Shown piece by piece: positions 25,399 to 34,050 of a stretch of 64,000 nt of DNA (position 1 is its first letter; the number at the start of each line of letters is the position of its first letter). The DNA is from Bradyrhizobium arachidis (lineage in GTDB: Bacteria > Pseudomonadota > Alphaproteobacteria > Rhizobiales > Xanthobacteraceae). The position numbers and the translations under genes were made by a program. The notes under the pieces were generated by a model. That model searched no databases and was not told the DNA's origin. It was given only the letters and a program-made list of their open reading frames with translations. Location of the stretch: contig NZ_CP030050.1 of assembly GCF_015291705.1 (NCBI RefSeq), forward strand, positions 4,030,001 through 4,094,000, written 5' to 3'.

Positions 25399-26276
25399 GC
25401 GGTCGCCTCCGCCAGCATGGCATCGAGCCGCGGCGCGACGAAGTGCAGGTCCTCCTCGTCCTTCAGCGCCACGCCGATCGAGCGCTTGAAGGCGTCGGGC
25501 CAGCGCGCGCCCCCCTTGTTGAGCAGCGTCGCGGCCTCCGCCCAATCGACGGCCTCGGCGATGCCGGGCGCCTTGCTCAACGGCTCGCGTCGCAATTTCT
25601 CGACGGCCGCGACGACGGCGCGGGCCGTGGCTTCGGCGACGCTGGACGCGCGCATCATGATGATCCGCGCCTCCCGCTCGGCCGTGGGATAGTCGATCCA
25701 GTGATAAACGCAGCGGCGTCGCAGGGCTTCGTGCAGATCGCGCGTGCGGTTCGAGGTCAGCACGACTACGGGTCGCTCGGCCGCGCGGACCGTGCCGCGC
25801 TCGGGAATGGAGATCTGGAAGTCGGAGAGGAATTCGAGCAGGAACGCCTCGAACTCCTGGTCGGCGCGGTCGATCTCGTCAATCAGCAGCACGGTGGAAT
25901 CTGGCGCGCGCAGCGCCGCCAGCATCGGCCGTTCGATCAGGAAGGTCTCGCCGTAGATGTCGATGCTATCATCGCCGGCCTGGCGGATCGCGAGCATCTG
26001 GCGCGGATAGTTCCATTCATAGAGTGCGGCCGACGCGTCGATGCCTTCATAGCATTGCAGGCGGATCAATTGCCGGCCGAGCACGGCCGCGATGGCCTTC
26101 GCCGCTTCCGTCTTGCCGACGCCTGGTGCGCCTTCCAGCAGCAGCGGCTTGCCGAGGGCAAGGCCGAGATAGGCGGCGGTCGCGAGCCCTTCGTCGGCGA
26201 GGTAATAGGCCGCCCGCAGAGCCTTCTCCAGCGCCTCCGGGCTGTCGATGCCGACGATGTTGCTGCGAACGGCCAC
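25395..26276 (-). CDS. MoxR/CoxD-type AAA+ ATPase
   Basis: 293-residue AAA+ ATPase with Walker A GAPGVGKTEAAK, Walker B VLLIDEIDRADQ and sensor region VLTSNRTRDL. It belongs to the MoxR/CoxD branch that works with VWA proteins in cofactor maturation. The start GTG 26276 has GGAG at good spacing, 10 bp after the molybdopterin C-terminal subunit. The frame open further upstream to 26492 overlaps that gene and is not used. The stop overlaps the VWA start. Activating this molybdenum hydroxylase is the likely job. Confidence 0.88.
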   Translation of the reverse strand: MAVRSNIVGIDSPEALEKALRAAYYLADEGLATAAYLGLALGKPLLLEGAPGVGKTEAAKAIAAVLGRQLIRLQCYEGIDASAALYEWNYPRQMLAIRQAGDDSIDIYGETFLIERPMLAALRAPDSTVLLIDEIDRADQEFEAFLLEFLSDFQISIPERGTVRAAERPVVVLTSNRTRDLHEALRRRCVYHWIDYPTAEREARIIMMRASSVAEATARAVVAAVEKLRREPLSKAPGIAEAVDWAEAATLLNKGGARWPDAFKRSIGVALKDEEDLHFVAPRLDAMLAEATA

Positions 26277-26286
26277 GATGTCTCCT

Positions 26287-27309
26287 TCAGCGACGTGCCT
26301 GCGGCCGCGCGCCGCCCTGTGACCTGATCGCCCTAAGCACCTTTTCCGGCGTGATCGGGAGATCGTCGATGCGGACGCCGACGGCGTTGAAGATCGCATT
26401 GGCAACGGCGGGCAGCACCGGGTTGGCGCACATCTCGCCGGGGCCCTTTGCACCGAAAGGACCATCGGGCGCTGGACGCTCCAGCACGGCAATGTCGTGC
26501 GGACAGATGTCGCCGGGCCCGGGCATCAGATATTCGACGAAGTCGCGGGGCCCGTGAACGGGCTCGGGATAGTAGGGCTCGGGGGTCTCGTAGAGCGCGT
26601 GACTGACGCCCATCCAGGCACCGCCGACCAGCTGCTGCTCGACGAGGCGCGGATTGAGCGCGCGGCCGAGCTCATAGGCGGAGTCCATGCGGACCATCGC
26701 AACCTCGCCGGTCTCGTCGTCGACCTCGACCTCGGCGACGAGGCAGGCGTGGGCGTAGCAGGTCGCAGGCGACATCTCGCCGGTCTCGGGGTCGACGTCC
26801 GACAGCGGCACGAGGAAGATGCCGCGGCCGGAGATGGTCTTGCCCTGCTTGAACTGCGCCGCGATCGCGACATCCTTGGTCGAGATCGAGCGGTGCGGCG
26901 CGCCCTTGACGTGGATGTTGCCGCGGCCGTCGGTCTCGAGATCGGCGGCGTTGACCTCGAGCTCCTCGGCCGCCGCTTCCATCATCACGCCGCGCGCCTC
27001 GCGGGCGGCGGCCATCACCGCATTGCCGACGCGATGAGTGCCGCGCGAAGCGAACGAGCCCATGCAGTGCGGGCCGGTGTCGGAATCGGCAGTGTCGACG
27101 TAGACGTCCTCGACCGGCACACCCAGCGTCTCCGCGCAGATTTGCCGCGTCACAGATTTCATGCCCTGCCCAAGATCGATCGACGACAGCGCCACCGTGA
27201 ACTTGCCGCTTGGGTTGGAATGCACCAGCGCCTGGCTCGGATCGCCGCCGAGATTCATGCCGATGGGATAGTTGATCGACGCCATGCCGCGTCCGCGGTG
27301 CCTGGTCAT
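26287..27309 (-). CDS. Molybdenum hydroxylase, molybdopterin subunit C-terminal half
   Basis: 340 residues corresponding to the C-terminal molybdopterin-binding domain of xanthine-dehydrogenase-family large subunits. SSIDLGQGMKS, FASRGTHRVGNAV and the active-site loop FGAKGPGEM are visible; the Glu in the last is the expected catalytic base. Full-length relatives carry this domain on the same chain as the N-terminal half. Here the ATG at 27309 follows the upstream stop after a single base. Function therefore requires assembly with the 27311-28903 product. Reading the boundary as a sequencing frameshift is possible, but the Pro-rich tail upstream argues for a real split. Confidence 0.85.
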   Translation of the reverse strand: MTRHRGRGMASINYPIGMNLGGDPSQALVHSNPSGKFTVALSSIDLGQGMKSVTRQICAETLGVPVEDVYVDTADSDTGPHCMGSFASRGTHRVGNAVMAAAREARGVMMEAAAEELEVNAADLETDGRGNIHVKGAPHRSISTKDVAIAAQFKQGKTISGRGIFLVPLSDVDPETGEMSPATCYAHACLVAEVEVDDETGEVAMVRMDSAYELGRALNPRLVEQQLVGGAWMGVSHALYETPEPYYPEPVHGPRDFVEYLMPGPGDICPHDIAVLERPAPDGPFGAKGPGEMCANPVLPAVANAIFNAVGVRIDDLPITPEKVLRAIRSQGGARPQARR

Positions 27310-27310
27310 C

Positions 27311-28903
27311 TCAGCGCCTCCTGGTGCCGAAGACGGAGGAGAAACGGGTTGCGCCGTGCGAGGGAGCCGCTGGCCGTGGCGGGGGTGGCGGCGGAGCCGG
27401 CGGTGGGGGCTCGCGCGGCGGTTCGCGGGTGACGGTAGGCGGAAGTCGGTCATAGCTCGTGCGTTGCTGCGCCGGAGCCGTCGGCCGGCTGCGCGCGTCC
27501 GCCGGCGTCGGCGGGATCACAGCGCGGCTGCCGCCACCATCCTTGCGCGAGGAGGCGCGCTTGAATTCCTCGCGGAGCGGCCACTTGGCCTTTTCGGCGG
27601 CGACCTGCACGCATTCGATCAGCGCGGTGTTCTTGGCCTCGCGCCGGTGGGCCTTCATGTCGCCGTCGCGATAGGCGTTGAGGATGCGGAACTCCATCGG
27701 GTCCATGCCGACGAGGTTGGCCAGCTTGTCCATCTGGCACTCGATGGCGAAATCCATCGCGGTGACGCCGAAGCCGCGCATGGCGGTCGCCGGCGTCCGG
27801 TTGGTGAAGACGCAATAGACGTCGCCGTAGACGTTCGGAATGGTATAGGGACCCGGTAGATGCGCAGCGCACTTCACCGCCGCGTAGCTCGACAGCCGCG
27901 TATAGGCGCCGCTGTCGAAATAGGCACGGATCTTGCGTGCGACGATACGGCCATCGCGCATCACGCCGTCCTTGATGTAGATGCGCTCGGCGCCGCGGGG
28001 CGGGCCGTACTGCATCTCCTCCTCGCGCCCGAACACGTAGCGGACGGGACGTCCCGTCAGCATGGCGCCGAGGATCGCGAGCGGCTCGGTCAAGGTGTCC
28101 ACCTTGCCGCCGAACCCGCCGCCGACGGTGCCTCCGATGAAGTGGAAGGTGTTGGACGGCACGTCCAGGATCTTGGCGCAGGTGTCGACCGAGAAGAACA
28201 GCGCCTGGGTCGAGGTGTAGACGACGTAACGGCCGTTGGTGTCGGGAGCTGCGATCGCGCCATTGGTTTCGGTCGGCGCATGCTCGATCGGCGACATCTG
28301 GTAGCGCTGCTCTAGCACGTGATCGGCGGTCGCGAGCGCCGCATCCGCATCGCCAAAGCGCAGCTTCTGGTGGTCGTAGACGTCGTGATAAGTAAAGGTG
28401 TTCTTGGGATAGGTCTCGTTGACCACGGGCGCACCGGGTTTCAGCGCATCCTCGACGTCGAACACGGCCGGTAGCGGCTCGTAGTCGATCCTGACCTTGG
28501 CGACCGCCTCGAAGGCCTCGCGCTCGCTATCGGCGACGATGGCGACGATCGGTTCGCCCTTGTAGCGGACCTTGTCGACCGCAAGCGACGGCTCGTCGTC
28601 CTTGCCGAAGTTGATCAGGCTCAGCAGCGTATTGAGGTTGCGCGGCACATCGGCCCCGCGAATGATCCGGCGCACGCCCGCCGAGCGCTCCGCATCCGCG
28701 GTGTCGATGCGGCGAAGCCTTGCATGTGCGTGCGCCGAGCGCACGACCTTCAGGTGCAGCATGCCTTGCAGCTTGTGGTCGTTGAAATAGCTGGACGTGC
28801 CCGTGACATGGCCGAGCATGTCCTGGCGCTGGGTGCCCTTGCCGATCTCCTTCAAATTATCGTCGCGCTCGTCGGCAAAAATGTCCTTGCGCAGTTCCAG
28901 CAT
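27311..28903 (-). CDS. Molybdenum hydroxylase, molybdopterin subunit N-terminal half with Pro-rich tail
   Basis: 530 residues. Residues about 20-450 match the N-terminal half of CoxL/XdhB-like subunits: GTSSYFNDH, VRYKGEPIVAIVA, molybdopterin motif GGTVGGGFGGK and the active-site loop ATAMRGFGV. The loop lacks the AYxCSFR motif of true CO dehydrogenase, so this is another hydroxylase. The last ~75 residues are a disordered Pro/Arg-rich tail (PPREPPPPAPPPPPP) sitting exactly where the two molybdopterin domains would normally join. The catalytic Glu is on the separate downstream protein. It follows the 2Fe-2S subunit by 12 bp; a weak AGGGA site precedes ATG 28903. Confidence 0.87.
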   Translation of the reverse strand: MLELRKDIFADERDDNLKEIGKGTQRQDMLGHVTGTSSYFNDHKLQGMLHLKVVRSAHAHARLRRIDTADAERSAGVRRIIRGADVPRNLNTLLSLINFGKDDEPSLAVDKVRYKGEPIVAIVADSEREAFEAVAKVRIDYEPLPAVFDVEDALKPGAPVVNETYPKNTFTYHDVYDHQKLRFGDADAALATADHVLEQRYQMSPIEHAPTETNGAIAAPDTNGRYVVYTSTQALFFSVDTCAKILDVPSNTFHFIGGTVGGGFGGKVDTLTEPLAILGAMLTGRPVRYVFGREEEMQYGPPRGAERIYIKDGVMRDGRIVARKIRAYFDSGAYTRLSSYAAVKCAAHLPGPYTIPNVYGDVYCVFTNRTPATAMRGFGVTAMDFAIECQMDKLANLVGMDPMEFRILNAYRDGDMKAHRREAKNTALIECVQVAAEKAKWPLREEFKRASSRKDGGGSRAVIPPTPADARSRPTAPAQQRTSYDRLPPTVTREPPREPPPPAPPPPPPRPAAPSHGATRFSSVFGTRRR

Positions 28904-28915
28904 GGTCGCGTTCCC

Positions 28916-29392
28916 TTACGCGCTGACCCGGCCGCTCGCGGCGGCGAGGATGGCATTGATGATCGGCTCATAGCCGGTGCAGCGGCAGATGTTGCCGGAG
29001 ATCGCCTCGACGACCTCGTCGCGGCTCGGCGACGGGTTGCGGTCGAGCAGGGCCTTGGCGGCCATCAGCATGCCCGGCGTGCAATAGCCGCACTGGGCGG
29101 CGAAATGGTCGGCGAAAGCGCGCTGCAGCGGATGCAGGTTCGGGCCCTGCTTCATGCCGTCGAGCGTCTCGACCGAGCGGCCGGCGACCGTCTCGGCGAG
29201 AGTCAGGCAGGAGAGGTGCAGCTCGCCTTCGACCAGCACGCTGCAAGTGCCGCAGCCGCCCTGGCCGCAGCCGAATTTCGGCGTCATGTCGCCGATCAGC
29301 TCGCGAAGTGCAACGAGGAGATTGGTGCCACCGTCGACGAAGATTGCGACGTCGCGGCCGTTGTGGCGAAATTGCAGGGGGATCTTCGACAT
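28916..29392 (-). CDS. Molybdenum hydroxylase 2Fe-2S subunit (CoxS-like)
   Basis: 158 residues. It carries the plant-ferredoxin-type cluster (CGQGGCGTCSV then LSCL) in the N-terminal domain and the second [2Fe-2S] helical domain with QCGYCTPGM and ICRCTGY. It passes electrons from the molybdenum site to the FAD subunit encoded six bases upstream. Length and motifs are typical for the small subunit of the xanthine-oxidase family. Confidence 0.93.
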   Translation of the reverse strand: MSKIPLQFRHNGRDVAIFVDGGTNLLVALRELIGDMTPKFGCGQGGCGTCSVLVEGELHLSCLTLAETVAGRSVETLDGMKQGPNLHPLQRAFADHFAAQCGYCTPGMLMAAKALLDRNPSPSRDEVVEAISGNICRCTGYEPIINAILAAASGRVSA

Positions 29393-29398
29393 GGCGAT

Positions 29399-30217
29399 CT
29401 ATTCCTGTCCGGACAGCAGACGCCGCAGATGCACGCCGACGATCTCGCGGCGGTACCAGGCGCTGCCGAGCGCGTTGTCCGATGGTGATGTTCCTTCGCT
29501 CGCGGCGGATGCCGCGGTCGCGATGGTCGCGGCATCCAGCGAGCGGCCCTCCAGTGCGCGTTCGGCGGCGCGAGCGCGGATCTGCGTCGGCGCCATCGAG
29601 CCCAGCGCGATCCGCGCGCCCGCAATCCGGCCGCCAGAGATCGGCAGGTGCGCGGCGAGCGTGATCACCGAGCCGCCCTTCGGCTTGATGCGCGCGATCT
29701 TGCGATAGCGGAAGGCCTCCGTGCTGGCCGGCCGGGTGCAGGACACCGAGAGCACCAGCGTGCCGGCCTGCCGGTCGCGCGCCTGCAAAAACTCCTCGAT
29801 CGGGATGTCGCGTGTGCCGAAGCCGCCTGCGACAGCGATGGTGGCGTCGAGCGCGAGCAACGCCACGGTGAAATCGCCGTAAGGGCTCGGCGCGAACAGA
29901 TTGCCGCCAATGGTCCCCATGTTGCGCACGGCCGGACCGCCGATCGAGCGGGCAGGGGCGTGCAGGAAGGCGAGATCGCGTTCGGCGAGCACGCGCGCGA
30001 AGGTGACGCCGGCCCCCAGCGTCACGCGCGGGCCGGAAGCATCGATCCGGCTCAGCGCCTGGTCGCTGGCGCGAACGATCGTCGAGATCGAGACGTCGCC
30101 CTCGTTCAGCGCCCGCATCACCAGCGTGCCGCCGCCGAGATAGCGCGCGCTGCGGTCCGAGGACAGCGCGCCGGCCGCTTCGCTCGCATTCGCAAAGGTC
30201 TTTACCGTCACGGCCAT
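29399..30217 (-). CDS. Molybdenum hydroxylase FAD subunit (CoxM-like)
   Basis: 272 residues with the FAD-binding motifs YLGGGT and NMGTIGGNLF of the medium subunit, then the C-terminal CO-dehydrogenase flavoprotein domain (FRYRKIARIKPKGGSVIT). It accepts electrons from the 2Fe-2S subunit. It directly precedes the small subunit, the gene order of cox-type operons (M-S-L). It starts three bases after the second SRPBCC gene. Confidence 0.92.
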   Translation of the reverse strand: MAVTVKTFANASEAAGALSSDRSARYLGGGTLVMRALNEGDVSISTIVRASDQALSRIDASGPRVTLGAGVTFARVLAERDLAFLHAPARSIGGPAVRNMGTIGGNLFAPSPYGDFTVALLALDATIAVAGGFGTRDIPIEEFLQARDRQAGTLVLSVSCTRPASTEAFRYRKIARIKPKGGSVITLAAHLPISGGRIAGARIALGSMAPTQIRARAAERALEGRSLDAATIATAASAASEGTSPSDNALGSAWYRREIVGVHLRRLLSGQE

Positions 30218-30220
30218 GGC

Positions 30221-30664
30221 TTAAGCGGCCTCCTTCATGTGCCGGCGGATTGCCTCGAACCCGACCTGATAAATGTCCTCGGCAACCATGTGGGTGATAC
30301 GGTCCCGGTCCTCGGACCTGGTCGTGAACCGCGACTCCCAGTGCCAGAAGGTGCGGTCACCGTCGGTCACCGGCAGCAGGCGGACGTGGGCGACGTAGTT
30401 GAACATCGGGATCGGCGTATCCAGCAGGCAATAGCTGAAGGTCTGTTCGAGGTCGGACAGCGCCAGCAATTGCTCGCGCAGCTCGGAGCCGTCCTTGAGC
30501 TTGAACCGCCTGACGCAGCCGATCTTGTCGGCGGACTGCGCGCGTTCGATCGAGGAGGTCGCAACTGCCGGATGCCAGCGGTCATGGCCGTTGAAATCGC
30601 GCAGCACCTCCCACACCGCGTCGGTCGGCGCGTTCAGGATCGTGCTCTTGACAACATGCGGCAC
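30221..30664 (-). CDS. SRPBCC-domain protein (second of pair)
   Basis: 147 residues starting VPHVVKSTILNAP (GTG 30664). This is a START/Bet v1-like hydrophobic-ligand fold with DFNGHDRWHPAV and RRFKLKDGSELREQLLALSD. It is about half identical by eye to the gene just upstream (30667-31104), so it is a tandem duplicate. Such proteins bind or cyclise small hydrophobic molecules. Placement just before the hydroxylase subunits suggests substrate or intermediate binding, or a CoxG-like membrane/recruitment role (inference). Confidence 0.78.
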   Translation of the reverse strand: MPHVVKSTILNAPTDAVWEVLRDFNGHDRWHPAVATSSIERAQSADKIGCVRRFKLKDGSELREQLLALSDLEQTFSYCLLDTPIPMFNYVAHVRLLPVTDGDRTFWHWESRFTTRSEDRDRITHMVAEDIYQVGFEAIRRHMKEAA

Positions 30665-30666
30665 GG

Positions 30667-31104
30667 CTAGCCTCCGAACACACGCTTCAGGGCGTCGAAG
30701 CCGCCCTGGAACACGCCGCCGCCGATATTGCTCACGAGCTCGTTCTCCCGTTCCGGCGCGCAGTCGAATTCCGCGGTCCATTCCATGAAAGTCTGGTCGC
30801 CGTCGGTAACGGGCGTGAGCCGCAGGGTTGCCACGTAGTTCTCGACGCCCATCGGCGATTCCAGGATCGAATAGGTGCAGAACATGTCGTAGTCGGAGAG
30901 GCCGAGCAGCTTCTCGCGGATGCGGTCGCCGTTGCGGAGGCGAAAGTCCCTGACGCAGCCGATCTTGTCGGAGGGCTCGCCGCCCTCGATGCGGCTCTCG
31001 GCGATGGCCGGGTGCCAGTTCGGCATGCCATTGAAATCGCGCACCCGTGCCCAGACTCGGTCGTTGCGGGCATTGACGACGGTGGAGACGTAGACGCGGG
31101 CCAT
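30667..31104 (-). CDS. SRPBCC-domain protein (first of pair)
   Basis: 145 residues starting MARVYVSTVVNA. It has the pattern DFNGMPNWHPAI, DKIGCVRDFRLRNGDRIREK and YVATLRLTPVTDGDQTF shared with its downstream neighbour. The fold is the SRPBCC ligand-binding barrel. It lies 10 bp after the flotillin gene and its stop is 2 bp from the next start, so the two are cotranscribed. The ligand is unknown. Confidence 0.78.
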   Translation of the reverse strand: MARVYVSTVVNARNDRVWARVRDFNGMPNWHPAIAESRIEGGEPSDKIGCVRDFRLRNGDRIREKLLGLSDYDMFCTYSILESPMGVENYVATLRLTPVTDGDQTFMEWTAEFDCAPERENELVSNIGGGVFQGGFDALKRVFGG

Positions 31105-31114
31105 GACCTAGACC

Positions 31115-34024
31115 TCAGCTCTTCTTCCGCGGACCGCGCTCGGCCGGCGGCTCGCCGCTGCCCTCGGCCGCCGGCGGGGAGGCCGCCGGCTTGTCGCCGC
31201 CACCGCCACCCTTGCGCGCGGAATCCTTGATGCCCTGCATGTCGCGGGCCTCGCGGATCAGTCCGGGCATCTTTGCCAGGCTGCCGCCCTCGACGCCGAT
31301 GTCGGACAGGATGGAATCGATCAGCGGCGCCTGGACGCGGTAGCGCAGGGCGGAGTCGATCACCTCGTCGGTGGCGCTGCGGCCGCCATTGCCGCCGCCA
31401 TGTCCGTTGCCGTTGAGGCCGTCGACCTGGAGGATGCGGATGCCCTCGATCTTCTCCATCGGCTTGACGCTCTCGCGCACGATGCCCTCGATGCGGTCGA
31501 GCAGCTTGCGGCGGAACAGCGAGTAGCGCGCCTGGTCGGTCAGCACGTTCTCGGCCTCGTTGAGCATCCGCTGGGCCTCGGCCTCGACAGCGGCGCGCAC
31601 ACGCTCGGCTTCGGCCGCGATCCGGGTCTCCTCGGCCTGCTTCTCGGCCAGCAGCACTTCGACGGTCTTGCGACGCTTGGCGATCTCGCTCTCGCGCGCG
31701 GTGACGACGCGCTCGGCCGCTTCGGTGGCTCGCATCCGCGCTTCCTCGGCGGCTGCGCGCGCCGCCGACTCCTCCAGCGACTTTTGATGGATGGCGATCG
31801 CTTTCTCCATCAGCACGGTCTCGACATCCTTCTCGCGGTTGACCTCGAGCTTGCGCAGCTCGCGCTCGCGCCCGATGCGGGCCTCGTCCAGCCCGCGGTC
31901 GGAGGCGATGCGGGCACGCTCGACCTCCTCGCGCGCGGCGATTTCGGCCTCCTGTAGCGACTGGACGCGGGCGACCTCGAGCTGCTCGATCGCACGCCGC
32001 CGCTCGATACGGGCGGCCTCGAGCGCCTGCTCGCGCGAGACGTCGGTGGTCTCGACCTCCTTGCGCGCGACGATCTCGGCCTGCTTGACCTGGCGGTCGG
32101 CATCGATGCGCTCGGAGCGTTTGCTGGAGAGAGCGATGACGCGGTCCTCGTCCGCGATCTCGACGGCCTTCTTCTGCTCGATGTTGAGCACTTCGCGTTT
32201 CTTGGAGGAATTGATGCGCTCGGCCTCGAGCGCCAGATCGACCGTGATGCGCTGGCGCTCGATGGCGTCGCGCCGCTTCAGCTCGGCTGCCTCCAATGTG
32301 CCGGTCCGCTCGATCTCGAGCGCCCTGGTCTCCCGGTCGGCCTGGATGCGCTCGGCCGCGACCGCCTTCTCTTGGGCGATGCGGGCCGCCTCGATCGCCT
32401 CGCGCGAGGCGATGTCGGCTTCCTCGACGGCGCGGTTGCGGGCAATCTCGAGCGACCGCACGCGCTCCTCCTGCGCAATACGGGAGGCTTCCGTCGCTTC
32501 GCGGGCCGCGATGCCGGCGACGTCCAGCGTCTGGTTGCGCTCGATCTCCAGCTGCCGGGTGTTCTGTTCGGCGGCGATGCGCTCTGCGGCGAGCGTCCGC
32601 TCGCGGGCGATGCGGGCGGCTTCGACCGCGCGCTGCGCCTCGATCTCGGCTTCCTGGATGGTGCGCACCTGCTGGATCTCCAGCGCGCGGGTGCGCTCGT
32701 CCGAGGAGATGCGCTCGACATTGACCGTCATGGTCTGGGCAATGCGGGCCTTTTCGGTGGCCTCGCGCGCGGCGATCTCGGCCTCGTCGACGGCGCGGGT
32801 GCGCTCGATCTCGCGGCGGCGTGTCTCTTCTTCATTGGCGATGCGGGCGTCGGTGACGACGCGATCCTGCTGGATCCGGGCCTTCTCGATGGCTTCGCGG
32901 GCGGCGATCTCGGCTTCCTCGACCGTGCGCATGCGCTCGATCTCGCGCTGGCGGACCTCACGCTCGGAGGCGATGCGGGTGGTGTCGATCGAGCGCTGGT
33001 TCGCGATCCGAGTCTTCTCGATCTCCTCCCGAGCCAGCAGCTCCTTCTCCTCGATCGTCCGGGTTCGCTCGATCTCCCTCTGGCGGGTCTCGCGCTCCGA
33101 GGCGATGCGCGCCTCCGCAATCGCCTGGTCGTTGGCGATGCGGGCGCGCTCGATGGCCTCGCGTGCCGAGATCTGCGCTTGCTCGGCCTCGGTCTCGCGC
33201 AGCGCACGCTCGCGGGCCACTTCGGTGCGCTGCAGCGCGCGGCGCATCTCGATGTCGCGCTCCTGCTCCAGCCGCGCGGTCTCGCTCTCGCGCTCGATTT
33301 CCAGCGCCTGCCGCTCGGCTTCCAGGTTGCGGGAGCGGATCTTGATCATCGAGTCCTGCTCGATGTCGTTGCGCAGCTTGCGCCTCGCCTCGATATCCTC
33401 CATCAGGCGCGTCAGACCTTCGGCATCGAAGCGGTTCGAGGGGTTGAAGAATTCGAGGTCGGTCTGGTCGAGATCGGTGATCGCGACCGACTCCAGCTCG
33501 AGCCCGTTCTGCGCGAGCGCCTCGGCCGCGTTGGTCTTGACCCGCGCGACATAGTCGCCGCGCCGCTCATGCATCTCCTCCATCGTCATTTCGGAGGCGA
33601 CCGAACGGATCGCCGAGATGAACTTGCCGGCGAGCAGGGCATGTAGCTGCCCCGGTTCCATGGTGCGGCGGCCGAGCGTTGCGGCAGCAATCGAGACGGC
33701 TTCGCGAGTCGGCTGCACCCGGACATAAAAATCCGCCTCGATGTCGACGCGCATGCGGTCGCGGGTGATCACGGCATCCTGCTTCGAACGCACGATGCCC
33801 ATCGGCAGCACGTTCATGTTGACCGGCGTGTAGTCGTGGATGAACGGCAGCACGAAGGCGCCGCCATTGATCACCACACGCTCGCCGAGGAAGCCGGTCC
33901 GGACGAACGAGGTCTCCTTGGAGGAGCGGTGGTAGAGCCAGTTCACGATGTAGACGCCGACCACGATCACGATGATCGCGACGATCAGCCAGAGGATCAA
34001 TTCACCGACGAGTATCCCTGACAT
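31115..34024 (-). CDS. Flotillin-like SPFH membrane protein with giant repeat coiled coil
   Basis: 969 residues. One transmembrane helix lies at about 6-28, followed by an SPFH/band-7 domain (about 35-210). A very long charged alpha-helical region (about 210-830) includes 44-residue repeats (four hendecads) from residue 288 to about 590. A flotillin-type C-terminus and a Gly/Pro-rich tail complete it. Typical bacterial flotillins are 500-680 residues, so the repeat region makes this one long. It should form membrane-anchored oligomeric scaffolds. GGGAG before ATG 34024 sets the start; upstream in-frame codons to 34150 overlap the preceding gene. Scaffolding the hydroxylase system at the membrane is an inference from position. 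Confidence 0.87.
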   Translation of the reverse strand: MSGILVGELILWLIVAIIVIVVGVYIVNWLYHRSSKETSFVRTGFLGERVVINGGAFVLPFIHDYTPVNMNVLPMGIVRSKQDAVITRDRMRVDIEADFYVRVQPTREAVSIAAATLGRRTMEPGQLHALLAGKFISAIRSVASEMTMEEMHERRGDYVARVKTNAAEALAQNGLELESVAITDLDQTDLEFFNPSNRFDAEGLTRLMEDIEARRKLRNDIEQDSMIKIRSRNLEAERQALEIERESETARLEQERDIEMRRALQRTEVARERALRETEAEQAQISAREAIERARIANDQAIAEARIASERETRQREIERTRTIEEKELLAREEIEKTRIANQRSIDTTRIASEREVRQREIERMRTVEEAEIAAREAIEKARIQQDRVVTDARIANEEETRRREIERTRAVDEAEIAAREATEKARIAQTMTVNVERISSDERTRALEIQQVRTIQEAEIEAQRAVEAARIARERTLAAERIAAEQNTRQLEIERNQTLDVAGIAAREATEASRIAQEERVRSLEIARNRAVEEADIASREAIEAARIAQEKAVAAERIQADRETRALEIERTGTLEAAELKRRDAIERQRITVDLALEAERINSSKKREVLNIEQKKAVEIADEDRVIALSSKRSERIDADRQVKQAEIVARKEVETTDVSREQALEAARIERRRAIEQLEVARVQSLQEAEIAAREEVERARIASDRGLDEARIGRERELRKLEVNREKDVETVLMEKAIAIHQKSLEESAARAAAEEARMRATEAAERVVTARESEIAKRRKTVEVLLAEKQAEETRIAAEAERVRAAVEAEAQRMLNEAENVLTDQARYSLFRRKLLDRIEGIVRESVKPMEKIEGIRILQVDGLNGNGHGGGNGGRSATDEVIDSALRYRVQAPLIDSILSDIGVEGGSLAKMPGLIREARDMQGIKDSARKGGGGGDKPAASPPAAEGSGEPPAERGPRKKS
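32273..33163. repeat. 132-bp tandem repeats within the flotillin gene
   Basis: Encodes successive 44-residue units of the form RE(A/E)IE-x-ARIA-(10)-RIA-(10)-REIERTRT(I/V)EEAE(I/L)-A. At least five full units run in phase (protein residues 288-507), then a 33-residue unit missing one hendecad, then further full units. The shortened unit shows that gain and loss occurs in 11-residue steps. Confidence 0.8.
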
Positions 34025-34050
34025 CTTTCTCTCCCTCGAACCTTCCGGCG

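Noticed and set aside
26287..30217. True aerobic CO dehydrogenase
   Set aside because: Gene order is cox-like, but the large subunit has ATAMRGFGV and not the AYxCSFR loop of form-I CO dehydrogenase.
32273..33163. Repeat array considered as CRISPR-like
   Set aside because: Repeats are protein-coding 132-bp units in frame within the flotillin gene, with no unique spacers and no cas genes.
31791..33554. 587-codon Ser/Arg-rich plus-strand frame
   Set aside because: Mirror of the repetitive flotillin coiled-coil codons on the opposite strand.
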